A stretch of DNA of 64,000 nt, taken from contig JAMXLM010000036.1 of NCBI GenBank assembly GCA_024280995.1, forward strand, positions 1 to 64,000, in the 5' to 3' direction. The notes under the pieces were generated by a model. It was given only the letters and a program-made list of their open reading frames with translations. It was not told the DNA's origin and did no database searches. The DNA comes from Candidatus Dormiibacterota bacterium (lineage in GTDB: Bacteria > Chloroflexota > Dormibacteria > Dormibacterales > Dormibacteraceae). Position numbers and translations under genes: made by a program. Below, in pieces: positions 16,927 to 24,782 of this stretch (the first letter of the stretch is position 1; the number at the start of each line of letters is the position of its first letter).

Positions 16927-16935
16927 TAGATTGTG
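16927..16935. promoter_or_regulatory. Overlapping divergent -10 boxes (galU / thioesterase)
   Basis: Plus strand TAGATT (16927-16932) lies seven bases before ATG 16940. Minus strand CACAAT (16935-16930) lies seven bases before ATG 16922. Both fit leaderless promoters, and they overlap by three bases, so polymerase can presumably use only one side at a time. Confidence 0.45.
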
Positions 16936-16939
16936 GGCG

Positions 16940-16960
16940 ATGACCGGGCCTCCTGGATGA
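16940..16960 (+). CDS. Possible six-codon leader ORF of galU
   Basis: ATG 16940 opens MTGPPG followed by TGA whose first bases overlap the galU ATG (ATGA at 16957-16960). It arises from a tandem duplication: 16940-16955 is identical to 16957-16972. It sits at the position expected for a leaderless start, so it could couple translation into galU. Alternatively GTG 16933 in the galU frame is used and this ORF is not translated. Confidence 0.35.
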   Translation: MTGPPG

Positions 16961-17859
16961 CCGGGCCTCCTGTACGTAAGGCGATCTTCCCCGCTGCCGG
17001 GCTTGGAACTCGTTTCCTTCCGGTCACGAAGGCGCAGCCGAAGGAGATGCTGCCGCTCGTCGACAAGCCGACCATCCAGTACGGCGTCGAGGAGGCGATC
17101 GCGAGCGGAATCGAAGAGGTGATCATGGTCACCGGCGGTGGCAAGCGAGCCATCGTCGACCACTTCGACCGCTCGCGTGAGCTCGAGCACTACCTCGAGG
17201 AGCGCGGAAGGAGCGACCTCCTGCACATCCTTGCCGAGATAGACGACCTCAGCAACCAGGTCGACATCACTTACCTCCAACAGAAGGAACCGCGCGGCCT
17301 CGGCCATGCGGTGTGGACGGCGCGGCGTCTGATCGGGGACGAACCCTGCGCGGTGCTGCTGGCCGACGACGTCATCCTGTGCGACGACCGCCCCGTGTTG
17401 AAGCAGCTCATCGACGCCCACCGGACGACGGGAGCCACGGTCCTGGCTGTCCGCCGCGTGCCCCGGAACGAGGTGAGCCGGTACGGCATCATCGAGACCG
17501 GCGGCTCGAAGGGTGGTATCCACGAGGTGGTCGACATCGTCGAGAAACCTTCAGCGGACGACGCGCCGTCCGACCTGGCCGCCCTGGGGCGTTACGTCCT
17601 TCTCCCGGCGGTATTCCTCGAGCTCGATCGCGGCGAACCCGGCGCCGGGAACGAGATCCAGCTCGTCGATGCGATCAAGCGGACGATCGGTACGTTCCCC
17701 GTGGTTGGGGTCGAGTTCGCGGGTGACTACTACGACACCGGCACCGTGCCCGGCTACCTCAGGGCCAACCTCACGCTGGCTATGAAGCGGGAGGGCCTTC
17801 GGGAGGAGCTTGCCCCGCTCCTGCGGGAGCTCCTGGACGGGCAGCCGGACAGGCTCTAG
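16957..17859 (+). CDS. galU: UTP--glucose-1-phosphate uridylyltransferase
   Basis: 300 residues from ATG 16957 (an in-frame GTG at 16933 adds eight). It makes UDP-glucose from UTP and glucose 1-phosphate. The nucleotide-binding signature AAGLGTRFLPVTK and KEMLPLVDKP is at 11-33; ADD near 130 and the EKP segment near 195 follow, with DTGTVPGYL near the C-terminus. Supplies precursors for cell-surface glycans. Confidence 0.96.
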   Translation: MTGPPVRKAIFPAAGLGTRFLPVTKAQPKEMLPLVDKPTIQYGVEEAIASGIEEVIMVTGGGKRAIVDHFDRSRELEHYLEERGRSDLLHILAEIDDLSNQVDITYLQQKEPRGLGHAVWTARRLIGDEPCAVLLADDVILCDDRPVLKQLIDAHRTTGATVLAVRRVPRNEVSRYGIIETGGSKGGIHEVVDIVEKPSADDAPSDLAALGRYVLLPAVFLELDRGEPGAGNEIQLVDAIKRTIGTFPVVGVEFAGDYYDTGTVPGYLRANLTLAMKREGLREELAPLLRELLDGQPDRL

Positions 17860-17887
17860 GGCGTCCAGGGCCCCCAGTTTCCAGTCC

Positions 17888-17893
17888 TATAAT
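17888..17893 (+). promoter_or_regulatory. Consensus TATAAT box
   Basis: A perfect TATAAT 46 bases before ATG 17939. No good -35 is seen 17 bases upstream. It would give a leader of about 38 bases, longer than at most units here. An out-of-frame ATG at 17907 lies nearer. Confidence 0.55.
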
Positions 17894-17938
17894 CTGTAGA
17901 CGCTCAATGAGCCGCATCCCCGCCCGAGTGATTTACCT

Positions 17939-18205
17939 ATGGCTGTTTCAGGACGAAAGAGATTCGACGACGACAAAGTTGTTCGGTATGAGACCGCGGA
18001 GAAAGACTTCGAGGTCGAAGTCTCGCGCACCCTCAACAAGTGGTGCGTCACCGTCTACCAGCAGCCGGACCGCCAGATCCTGGTCCAAGACTTCTTCCCG
18101 GAGCGTTGGAAAGCGCTCGCGCGGGCGCAGGACTTCATCCGGCTCCTGAACCAGCGCAAGAAGAAGGAAGAGGAAGGCCTCAACAGCTCCGACGACGATT
18201 TTTAG
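17939..18205 (+). CDS. Conserved-looking small protein, 88 aa
   Basis: 88 residues starting MAVSGRKRF. The middle (VEVSRTLNKWCVTVYQ..QILVQDFFPERWKALARAQDFIRLL) looks like a small alpha/beta domain; the C-terminus is a charged KKKEEE stretch ending in SDDDF. No membrane segment. I do not recognise it. Coding is supported by its own strong -10 and position between two oriented genes. Confidence 0.6.
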   Translation: MAVSGRKRFDDDKVVRYETAEKDFEVEVSRTLNKWCVTVYQQPDRQILVQDFFPERWKALARAQDFIRLLNQRKKKEEEGLNSSDDDF

Positions 18206-18280
18206 TCGCAGGGGCATCCCTCCAGGGTCGCGGCCGGAGTAAATCCGGCCGCCAGGACGACGCTGTTTTTCGCTCGTCGG

Positions 18281-18286
18281 TAGACT
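18281..18286 (+). promoter_or_regulatory. Putative -10 box (TAGACT)
   Basis: TAGACT ends ten bases before GTG 18297, no Shine-Dalgarno; consistent with a near-leaderless transcript. Confidence 0.35.
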
Positions 18287-18296
18287 TACGGGCCTC

Positions 18297-18518
18297 GTGA
18301 ACTGGGCTGTGCTGCGTCGGGAGTGGGGGGCGGTCACCTTCGTGCTGACCGTCATCGCGGGATTGATCGTCGTCCCGCTGGCGCTGTACTTCACCGGCGT
18401 CGGGCCGGGCCAGATCGCGACCCCCAACCTCAACACCTCGAGCACCGCCCGGGCTACCTCCGTCCACAGCCCGACCCCGAGCCCATCGCCTTCGCCGTCC
18501 GCCTCGCCGTCGAAGTAG
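18297..18518 (+). CDS. Small single-pass membrane protein, Ser/Pro tail
   Basis: 73 residues from GTG 18297. One transmembrane helix (about 13-33) with a basic N-terminus suggests an inside-N topology; the outer tail is Ser/Thr/Pro-rich and ends in repeated Ser-Pro dipeptides, like a wall-spanning or glycosylated linker. No family recognised. Confidence 0.6.
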   Translation: MNWAVLRREWGAVTFVLTVIAGLIVVPLALYFTGVGPGQIATPNLNTSSTARATSVHSPTPSPSPSPSASPSK

Positions 18519-18528
18519 AAGGCGCCGG

Positions 18529-19059
18529 CTAGGAGGCCACACCCCAGAGCAGTCGTTCTCCGTTTGGCCGGACGATGTCCGACAGCGGCAGCGAGAAACC
18601 CGCAACCGGCTCGCGGTCCGCGCTTACGCGCATCTCGATCACGTCCGACAGGCGCAGGTCGGCGATCGCGGCGCAGTCGTGGAGGAACGTGAAGACCACT
18701 GGGCGGACGAGGTTCATCACGTACTCGGTGATCCGCGCGCCGTCGTCGAGCGTCTCGCTGCCGATGCTGCGGTCGCGGTACGCGAGGACGACGACACCGT
18801 CGCCGAGGAGGACCGGGTCCGACCACCGGTACGAGCTGGCGCGCGCCTCGCTGAGCAGCTGCAGGATCCCGGCCAGGCGCTCGGTTGGGTTCGGCGGGCC
18901 CTCGAAGAGCAGCGGAACGTCGCGTTGCGGCTCGTTGAACTGCTGGGCGCGGTACTGGGCGGTGAACCCGAGGTCGGACACGCCGGCGAACGGCGCGGGA
19001 ACCTTGATGCTCATCTCGCCAAGATGTGGAGAAGGACGCATGCTGGAACCGTCTTCCAT
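18529..19059 (-). CDS. Protein of unknown function, 176 aa
   Basis: 176 residues from ATG 19059; ATG 19041 or 19014 (MSIKVPAPF) are alternatives. It has no membrane segment or signal. The pattern of short hydrophobic strands (VVVLAYRDR, VVFTFLHDC, DVIEMRVS) suggests a compact alpha/beta domain. Product not recognised. It diverges from the CoA transferase gene, with 45 bases between starts. Confidence 0.6.
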   Translation of the reverse strand: MEDGSSMRPSPHLGEMSIKVPAPFAGVSDLGFTAQYRAQQFNEPQRDVPLLFEGPPNPTERLAGILQLLSEARASSYRWSDPVLLGDGVVVLAYRDRSIGSETLDDGARITEYVMNLVRPVVFTFLHDCAAIADLRLSDVIEMRVSADREPVAGFSLPLSDIVRPNGERLLWGVAS

Positions 19060-19104
19060 GACGTATTAACGCATGGCCGGCTGCCGAAAGTCTCGTACTA
19101 ACGT

Positions 19105-20169
19105 ATGAGCGCAATCGACCGGTCATTGAGCGGAATTCGGGTCCTCGACCTCACTCGTCTTCTGCCCGGCGCCTACTGCACGCAGCTGCTGGCCGATATG
19201 GGCGCGGACGTTATCAAGATCGAGGAGCCAGGCACCGGCGACTACATGCGGTGGACGCCGCCGATGGTCGACGGGCAGAGCGCGCTCTTCAACGCCCTCA
19301 ACCGCAACAAGCGCAGCGTCGCGCTCGACCTCAAGACCGACAAGGCCAAGCACGCGCTGCTTCGCCTGGTCGAAACGGCACATGTCCTCGTCGAGGGCAA
19401 CCGGCCCGGAGTGATGGAGCGTCTCGAGCTCGGCTGGCCGGTCCTGCACAAGCGCAACCCACGACTCGTGATGTGCTCGATCACCGGTTATGGCCAGGAC
19501 GGTCCATACGCGGCGCGCGCCGGCCACGACCTCAACTACATGGCGATTGCGGGTGGCCTCGGGCTCAACGGGCCGCGCCAGGGTCCTCCCCTCCCGCTGT
19601 CGGTGCAGGTCGCGGACATCGGCGGCGGCGGACTGCATCCCGCGGTCCAGATCCTCGCGGCGCTCGTCGACGTCGAGCGCGGCGGCGGTGGTCGCTGGAT
19701 CGATGCCTCGATGACCGACGGCGCGGTCGGATTTCTTGCGCTGGCCTTTGCCTCGCATGCCGCCGGTGACGAGGTCGCGCGCGGCGACCAGCGGCTCACC
19801 GGCCGCTATCCGTGCTACCGCGTGTACGCGTGCAAGGGCGGCGGCTACTACAGCGTGGCCGCGCTGGAGCCGAAGTTCTGGAGCGCGTTGTGCGAGGCGC
19901 TCGAGCGCCCGGACCTGGTCGACCTCCAGTACTCGGAGGAAGCGGACACTCACGCGGCGCTGGAGGGGATCTTCGCGACCAGGACGCGCGATCAGTGGGA
20001 GGAGGTGCTGTCGACGGCCGATGCGTGCTGCGAGCCGGTGCTCGACATCGGCGAGGTCGCCGCGCATCCGCAGATAGTTGCCCGGCGGCTGCTGGAGGAC
20101 GTGCCGCGCGGCCGCGCCCCGCAGCTCGGCGAACACACGGACGAGGTGCTTAGAGAGCTCGGACTCTAG
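19105..20169 (+). CDS. CaiB/BaiF-type CoA transferase / alpha-methylacyl-CoA racemase
   Basis: 354 residues of the family III CoA transferase fold: IRVLDLTRLLPGAYCTQLLADMGADV-like N-terminus, NRNKRSVALDLK, and GHDLNYMAIAGGLG near 150. The Asp in GHDLNY corresponds to the catalytic Asp of racemases such as AMACR/MCR, so racemisation of 2-methylacyl-CoA is favoured over CoA transfer. It fits the branched acyl-CoA theme of the window. The 3' end overlaps coaE by 20 bases on the other strand. Confidence 0.87.
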   Translation: MSAIDRSLSGIRVLDLTRLLPGAYCTQLLADMGADVIKIEEPGTGDYMRWTPPMVDGQSALFNALNRNKRSVALDLKTDKAKHALLRLVETAHVLVEGNRPGVMERLELGWPVLHKRNPRLVMCSITGYGQDGPYAARAGHDLNYMAIAGGLGLNGPRQGPPLPLSVQVADIGGGGLHPAVQILAALVDVERGGGGRWIDASMTDGAVGFLALAFASHAAGDEVARGDQRLTGRYPCYRVYACKGGGYYSVAALEPKFWSALCEALERPDLVDLQYSEEADTHAALEGIFATRTRDQWEEVLSTADACCEPVLDIGEVAAHPQIVARRLLEDVPRGRAPQLGEHTDEVLRELGL

Positions 20170-20743
20170 CCCAGACCTCTTCGACCTGCCGCCGGGTCTC
20201 GTCGCGCGTCCGGCTGTTGTCGATGACGAAGTCGGCCAGCTCCCGCTTTTCGTCGATCTGCATTTGCGCGGCGAGCACCGACCTCGCACGGCCGGCGCTG
20301 AGTCCACGTTGCTCAACGAGGCGTCGCAGCTGCGTCTCCGTGGATGCGTAGACGAGCACGGTCGCCGAATAGAGACCCTGCAGGTTGTTCTCGAAGAGCA
20401 GCGGCACGTCCTGGATCACCACGTCTGCCCCGGCCTCGACCGCCTGCGCCGTCCTGTCCGCCATCCACTGGCGCACGCGCGGATGGACGATCGCGTTGAG
20501 CCGGCGCAGCGCGTCGGGGTTGGCGAAGACGTACGCGCCGAGCTTGGCCCGGTCGATCGCACCATCGCGTACGTACTCCTCGCCGAATGCCTCGACCACC
20601 GCGTCGAAGCCTTCGGTGCCGGCTGCGTACACGGCGTGTGTGGCCTCGTCCGCGTCGACGATCGCCGCGCCCAGCTCGCGAAACATCGAGGCGACCGTGG
20701 ACTTCCCCGACCCGGCGCCGCCCGTCAGCCCAATCAGCTTCAA
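20150..20743 (-). CDS. coaE: Dephospho-CoA kinase
   Basis: 197 residues from TTG 20743. It performs the last step of CoA synthesis, phosphorylating the 3' hydroxyl of dephospho-CoA. P-loop GGAGSGKST (8-16), the DADEATHAV segment (about 30-38), HPRV (about 87) and DVPLLFE (about 112-118) are typical. TAGATT lies three bases before the start. Confidence 0.96.
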   Translation of the reverse strand: MKLIGLTGGAGSGKSTVASMFRELGAAIVDADEATHAVYAAGTEGFDAVVEAFGEEYVRDGAIDRAKLGAYVFANPDALRRLNAIVHPRVRQWMADRTAQAVEAGADVVIQDVPLLFENNLQGLYSATVLVYASTETQLRRLVEQRGLSAGRARSVLAAQMQIDEKRELADFVIDNSRTRDETRRQVEEVWARVRAL

Positions 20744-20789
20744 TTGAATCTAGTGGACTGTGCCGTCGGCGGTAGCAGATGGTGGCTGA

Positions 20790-20915
20790 GGCCGCCGACG
20801 CCAAGGCGCGGCTGGCGCGAAGAGGATGGCGCCGTATGCGCCTGACGACGAGCGCCGCGCCCCGCAACGCCGGCGTCAGCGTCCGAAGGACGCTCGGCGG
20901 AAATCAGCCGCCAGA
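20790..20915 (-). repeat. Intergenic repeat, copy C
   Basis: On the minus strand this gap sequence matches the repeat at 51.7-51.85 kb over about 100 bases (CTGACGCCGGCGT..., ...CGCGCCA...CCTTGGC). It holds the corresponding hairpin GGCGC-CGTAT-GCGCC (20828-20842). No protein gene is seen between 20744 and 20950. Confidence 0.65.
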
Positions 20916-20950
20916 TGCACCGCCGACCGGTGCAGGCCGCTAGAACAGCA

Positions 20951-22264
20951 GTGGCGGACGAAGAGAAATTCGACGCGGTCGTCGTCGGCGCCGGCCCGGC
21001 GGGAAGCGCCGCCGCGCTGACCATGGCGAAGGCCGGGCTGCAGGTGGCCTTACTGGAGCGGGGTGCCAGGCCGGGCGCGAAGAACGTGATGGGCGGCATC
21101 CTCTACAACCACTACCTCGAGGAGATCGTAGGCGAGGACTGGAAACAAGCTCCGCTCGAGCGCCCGATCATCGAAGAGCGCCGGTGGCTCATGACGCCGG
21201 ACGCTTACATCGCACTCGACTACAAGAACCTGCGCAACCGGACGCACCCGCATTCCTACTCCGTGCTGCGCGCGCGGTTCGATCCCTGGTTCGCGGAGCA
21301 GGCGGAGAAGGCCGGGGCGATGGTCGTGCCCGAGACCGTGGTGGACCGACTCATCGTCCGCAACGGCCGCGTCGTCGGTGTGGGCACCGGTCGCGGCGAC
21401 GACCTCTACGCGGAGGTCACGATCATCTGCGAGGGCATCGGCCTGGGCACCGGTCTGCTCGAGAACACGAAGATCGACGGCCGCCCACTGCGGCGCAAGC
21501 TGCGTCCAGACGAGGTCGCGATGGCGGTCAAAGAGATCATGCAGCTCGACTCGCGCATCATCGAGGAGCGCTTCAACTGCGATCCCGGTGAGGGCTGCAC
21601 CATCGAGTGCTTCGGCGACTCGACGATGGGGATGTCCGGGTTCATGTTCATCTACACGAACAAGGACACGCTGTCGGTCGGTGGCGGCGCCCTTTTGAGC
21701 GAATTCAACAAGACGCTGCGCACGCCCAACGACTTGATGGAGCACTTCAAGCAGCATCCCGCCATCAAGCCTCTGCTGCGCGGCGCGGAGACCGTCGAAT
21801 ACCTGGCGCACCTGATCCCTGAAGGCGGGTACCGAGGCATCCCGAAGGTTGCCGGGCCCGGCTACCTCGTCTGCGGCGACGCGGCGATGCTTTCCAACCC
21901 GGTGCACCGCGAGGGATCGAACCTGGCGATGGATTCAGGGCGTCTCGCCGGCGAGACGGTGATCCACTGCAAGGAGATGGGCGATTTCTCGGAGCACCGG
22001 CTCGGCGAATACCGGGGCAAGCTCGATGCCTCGTGGATCATGGCCGACATGAAGAAGTACGACAAGGCCGTCCCGCTGCTGGAGCACAATCCGCAGCTCC
22101 TCTCGAAATACCCGGCGGTAGCCGACAACGCCCTCGACGAGTTCTTCCGCGTCGACGGGACGTCGAAGTGGGACAAGCAAAGGAAGATCTTCAAGATGCT
22201 GCGCAAGGAGGGCCTGTTCCGAATGGGGTGGGATACGTTCAAATCAGTTTGGGCCATGAAGTGA
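20951..22264 (+). CDS. FixC/ETF-QO-like flavoprotein dehydrogenase
   Basis: 437 residues from GTG 20951 (a longer frame from 20915 includes repeat-derived sequence). FAD-binding GAGPAGSAAA at about 12-21, the family-specific GAKNVMGGILY, and CGDAAMLSNPVHREGSN near 315-331. FixC passes electrons from ETF (FixAB) to quinone or ferredoxin. No fixA, fixB or ferredoxin-like fixX is in this window, so its partners must be elsewhere. Overlaps the next gene by GTGA. Confidence 0.88.
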   Translation: MADEEKFDAVVVGAGPAGSAAALTMAKAGLQVALLERGARPGAKNVMGGILYNHYLEEIVGEDWKQAPLERPIIEERRWLMTPDAYIALDYKNLRNRTHPHSYSVLRARFDPWFAEQAEKAGAMVVPETVVDRLIVRNGRVVGVGTGRGDDLYAEVTIICEGIGLGTGLLENTKIDGRPLRRKLRPDEVAMAVKEIMQLDSRIIEERFNCDPGEGCTIECFGDSTMGMSGFMFIYTNKDTLSVGGGALLSEFNKTLRTPNDLMEHFKQHPAIKPLLRGAETVEYLAHLIPEGGYRGIPKVAGPGYLVCGDAAMLSNPVHREGSNLAMDSGRLAGETVIHCKEMGDFSEHRLGEYRGKLDASWIMADMKKYDKAVPLLEHNPQLLSKYPAVADNALDEFFRVDGTSKWDKQRKIFKMLRKEGLFRMGWDTFKSVWAMK

Positions 22265-23154
22265 AGGCACTACAGAAGGCGGACAACGGCGTCGCGTACG
22301 AAGACGGCGTGCTCCACCTGCCCGACGGGCGCGAGATGGCGTGGCGGTGGTGGGGCGACCCCGGCGGCACTCCGCTGCTGCGAATCCAGGGCACGCCCAG
22401 CTCGCGGATCCAGTTCAACCCGGACGCCGGCGTCATCCGGGACACGGGCGCGCGCTACCTGATGGCAGACCGACCGGGCTACGGCCACTCGACCCGCAAG
22501 CCCGGCCGCGGCATCGCCGATGTCGCCGACGACTACGCCGCCTTGATTCGCGCGCATGGCCTCGAGCGGGTGCCGGCGATGGGCACGAGCGGCGGCGGCC
22601 CGCACGTCCTGGCTCTGGCCGCGAACCATCCCGACCTGGTCTCGGCGGCGACGGTGGTCGTGGGCGGGACGCCGCTGGTCGAGGAGGAGGTCGCACAGCA
22701 GGTCGGGGTCAACGCTCGGGGCTACGCGCTCGCCGAGCAGGGATGGCAGCCCCTGTTCGAGTTCCTCGTCGAGGTGCGCGAGCGCCTCCTGAGCGACGAA
22801 GGGATGCAGGGCGTGCTCGATGACGCTCCCGAGTCCGACCGCAAGCTCATGGCCGACCCGGCCTGGCAAAAGATGTCCCACGACAACCTTGTCGAGACGC
22901 TTCGCCAGGGCGCGGAAGGCTGGACGGACGAGTCGTTCGCGATGCACGGCGAGTGGGACTTCGATCCAGCGGACGTGAAGACCTCAGTGACGTGGTGGCA
23001 CGGCAACGACGACAAGAACGCGCCGCTTTCGGCGGCGCGGCGCGTGGTCGCGAAGCTGGCGAAGGTGGACTTGCACGTTTGGTACGACGAGGGCCATTTC
23101 GCCTCGCTGACCCACGACAGGGAGATCGTCTCGGAGCTGCTGGCCCGCTCCTAG
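22261..23154 (+). CDS. Alpha/beta-fold hydrolase
   Basis: 297 residues from GTG 22261 within the stop of the FixC-like gene. Nucleophile elbow GTSGGGP near 103-109, acid in WWHGNDDKNAP, and His in YDEGHFAS. The N-terminal GTPSSRIQF in place of HGxP, and the Gly-rich elbow, are typical of the MhpC/YcgG-like hydrolases. Substrate unknown; close coupling to the flavoprotein suggests a shared pathway. Confidence 0.82.
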   Translation: MKALQKADNGVAYEDGVLHLPDGREMAWRWWGDPGGTPLLRIQGTPSSRIQFNPDAGVIRDTGARYLMADRPGYGHSTRKPGRGIADVADDYAALIRAHGLERVPAMGTSGGGPHVLALAANHPDLVSAATVVVGGTPLVEEEVAQQVGVNARGYALAEQGWQPLFEFLVEVRERLLSDEGMQGVLDDAPESDRKLMADPAWQKMSHDNLVETLRQGAEGWTDESFAMHGEWDFDPADVKTSVTWWHGNDDKNAPLSAARRVVAKLAKVDLHVWYDEGHFASLTHDREIVSELLARS

Positions 23155-23160
23155 AGCGGA

Positions 23161-23197
23161 CCCTCACCCTCGATCCCTCTCCCCGCAGCGGAGAGGG
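23161..23197. terminator. Hairpin between convergent genes
   Basis: CCCTCTCC-CCGCAGC-GGAGAGGG at 23175-23197 is a perfect 8-bp stem preceded by CCCTCACCCTC. It lies in the 51-base gap between the two gene ends and could terminate both. The CCCTCACCC...CCCTCTCC...GGAGAGGG pattern resembles a widespread intergenic repeat type in GC-rich genomes. Confidence 0.5.
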
Positions 23198-23205
23198 AGC
23201 TTCCG

Positions 23206-24711
23206 CTACTTCGAGACGTTGACCTGGATGGTGTGCCAGCCGCTCGCACCGTTGGGGAAGCTCGGTGCGCCGCCCGAGTCCTGCACCGAACCAGAGCCGT
23301 CGGTGGCGCGGACCCTCAGGCGGTACGCCCCCTCGGCGCTCGGGGTCCACGTCGTCTGCCAGCGCACCCAGGTGAGCTTCGAAAGCGGCGGGTCGAACGT
23401 CACCTCGTTCCAACCGGCGTCATTGACGGTGTACTCGACCTTGCTGATCCCGCGGGTGCCGGCGAAGGCGACGCCGCCCACCGTGATCGCACCGAGGCGA
23501 AGGATGTCGCTGTCGCGGGGCGCGTCGAAACGCGACGTGGTCTTGACGGTGGCGATGTGGTCCCAGCCCTGCTGCTCCCAGTAGCCCCGCGCCTCCGAGC
23601 CGGCAAGCTCGATGGTGTCCAGCCACTTGGGGCTCTTCATCCCGTAATGGCCTGGGATCAGGATGCGGGCCGGGAACCCGTGCTGGGTGGGAAGGGGCGC
23701 GCCGTCCAGGTCGTAGACGACCAGGATCTCGGGTGCGGCCTGAATCATGCTGAGGGGGAAGCTTTCGGTGTAGCCGTCGCGGGCGTGAAAGCTCACCCAG
23801 CTTGCCCCTGGCTGCGGCGAAGCGCTCGCGATCAGGTCCCGCAGGCTGACGCCGGTGAACTGGCCCGTGCTCATCAGGTCGCCGCCGACGTCGTTGCTGA
23901 CGCACTCCATCGTCACGTACTCCTGCGTCGAGCCAAGGCTGCGGAGCTCGCTCAACGAAAGCGTCGTCGGCTTGTCCACCATCCCGCTGACGTGCAGCCG
24001 CCACGCCTGGCCGTCGACGTTCGGGTCGGCGAAGTTCTTGGAGACCACGTAGAAGTTGTCCACCGGCGTGATGTCGGGTGAGATCCCGCGCAGCCCCGAC
24101 TCAGGCGGGTTGAAGACGGCCTGGTACCAGTCGGGGAGGAGACGAAGCGCCAGCGCCCCGACGCTGACCGCGGCGATCGACAGCGGCACGGTGCTCAGCA
24201 GCCGCCTGCGCTCCAGGCTCACGACCGGGGGCGGTGTGCTCCCGTACTGCAGGACCACCGCGTAGATCGCGAACAGCGCGGCCCAGATCAGCGGCGTCGC
24301 GGGCCCGTCGTTCAAGCCGAGCCAGCCAACTCCCGCGATCGGCAGGAGGACTGCGCAAACCACCAGCCAGCCGATGGCCGCAAAGACGAAGGGGAGCCAG
24401 GTCGATGTCCACCGCAAGCCGGCGATCGCCGCGATGGCGCCGAGCACCCCGAGCGCGAGCACCATGGCGACGATGAGGCCGAGCTCTTCGATCACCTTGC
24501 CCGCGTGCTGCAGCGTGTCGATCAAGAAGCCGAAAACGAATCCGGGCATCAACGACAGCAGCGGCTCGTTGAGGAGAGCGGGCAGCGGACGCAGCCCGAG
24601 GAAAAGTGCGGCGTAGTACATCACCGCGACCAGCGCCGCGCCGGCGATGCAACCCCAACCAAAGCCGTTCAGCGCGGCCTTTCTCCGTGTCAACGCCAGA
24701 GGTTGTACCAC
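23206..24711 (-). CDS. Membrane-anchored sulfite-oxidase-family molybdoenzyme
   Basis: 501 residues from GTG 24711. The N-terminal third has about five hydrophobic segments (near 15-40, 50-68, 78-98, 105-128, 138-155) and a further one at 172-190. The rest is an oxidoreductase molybdopterin domain (about 215-375) with the Mo-ligating Cys270 in TMECVSND, GFPARILIPG and GMKSPKWL, then a Mo-co dimerisation domain (about 395-500). It probably oxidises or reduces a small substrate outside the cell and links to the membrane pool. Fusion of the membrane part to the catalytic part is common in actinobacterial-type homologues; substrate uncertain. Confidence 0.88.
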   Translation of the reverse strand: MVQPLALTRRKAALNGFGWGCIAGAALVAVMYYAALFLGLRPLPALLNEPLLSLMPGFVFGFLIDTLQHAGKVIEELGLIVAMVLALGVLGAIAAIAGLRWTSTWLPFVFAAIGWLVVCAVLLPIAGVGWLGLNDGPATPLIWAALFAIYAVVLQYGSTPPPVVSLERRRLLSTVPLSIAAVSVGALALRLLPDWYQAVFNPPESGLRGISPDITPVDNFYVVSKNFADPNVDGQAWRLHVSGMVDKPTTLSLSELRSLGSTQEYVTMECVSNDVGGDLMSTGQFTGVSLRDLIASASPQPGASWVSFHARDGYTESFPLSMIQAAPEILVVYDLDGAPLPTQHGFPARILIPGHYGMKSPKWLDTIELAGSEARGYWEQQGWDHIATVKTTSRFDAPRDSDILRLGAITVGGVAFAGTRGISKVEYTVNDAGWNEVTFDPPLSKLTWVRWQTTWTPSAEGAYRLRVRATDGSGSVQDSGGAPSFPNGASGWHTIQVNVSK

Positions 24712-24764
24712 CGAACCATGTCGAATGCTTTACAGCGAAAGGCAACGATGTTGTCTGCGACTGG

Positions 24765-24770
24765 TAGCAT
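24765..24770 (+). promoter_or_regulatory. Putative -10 box (TAGCAT)
   Basis: TAGCAT ends twelve bases before ATG 24783 of the peptidase-FHA gene, in a short divergent gap; no Shine-Dalgarno. Confidence 0.35.
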
Positions 24771-24782
24771 CCGCGAGTCGGA

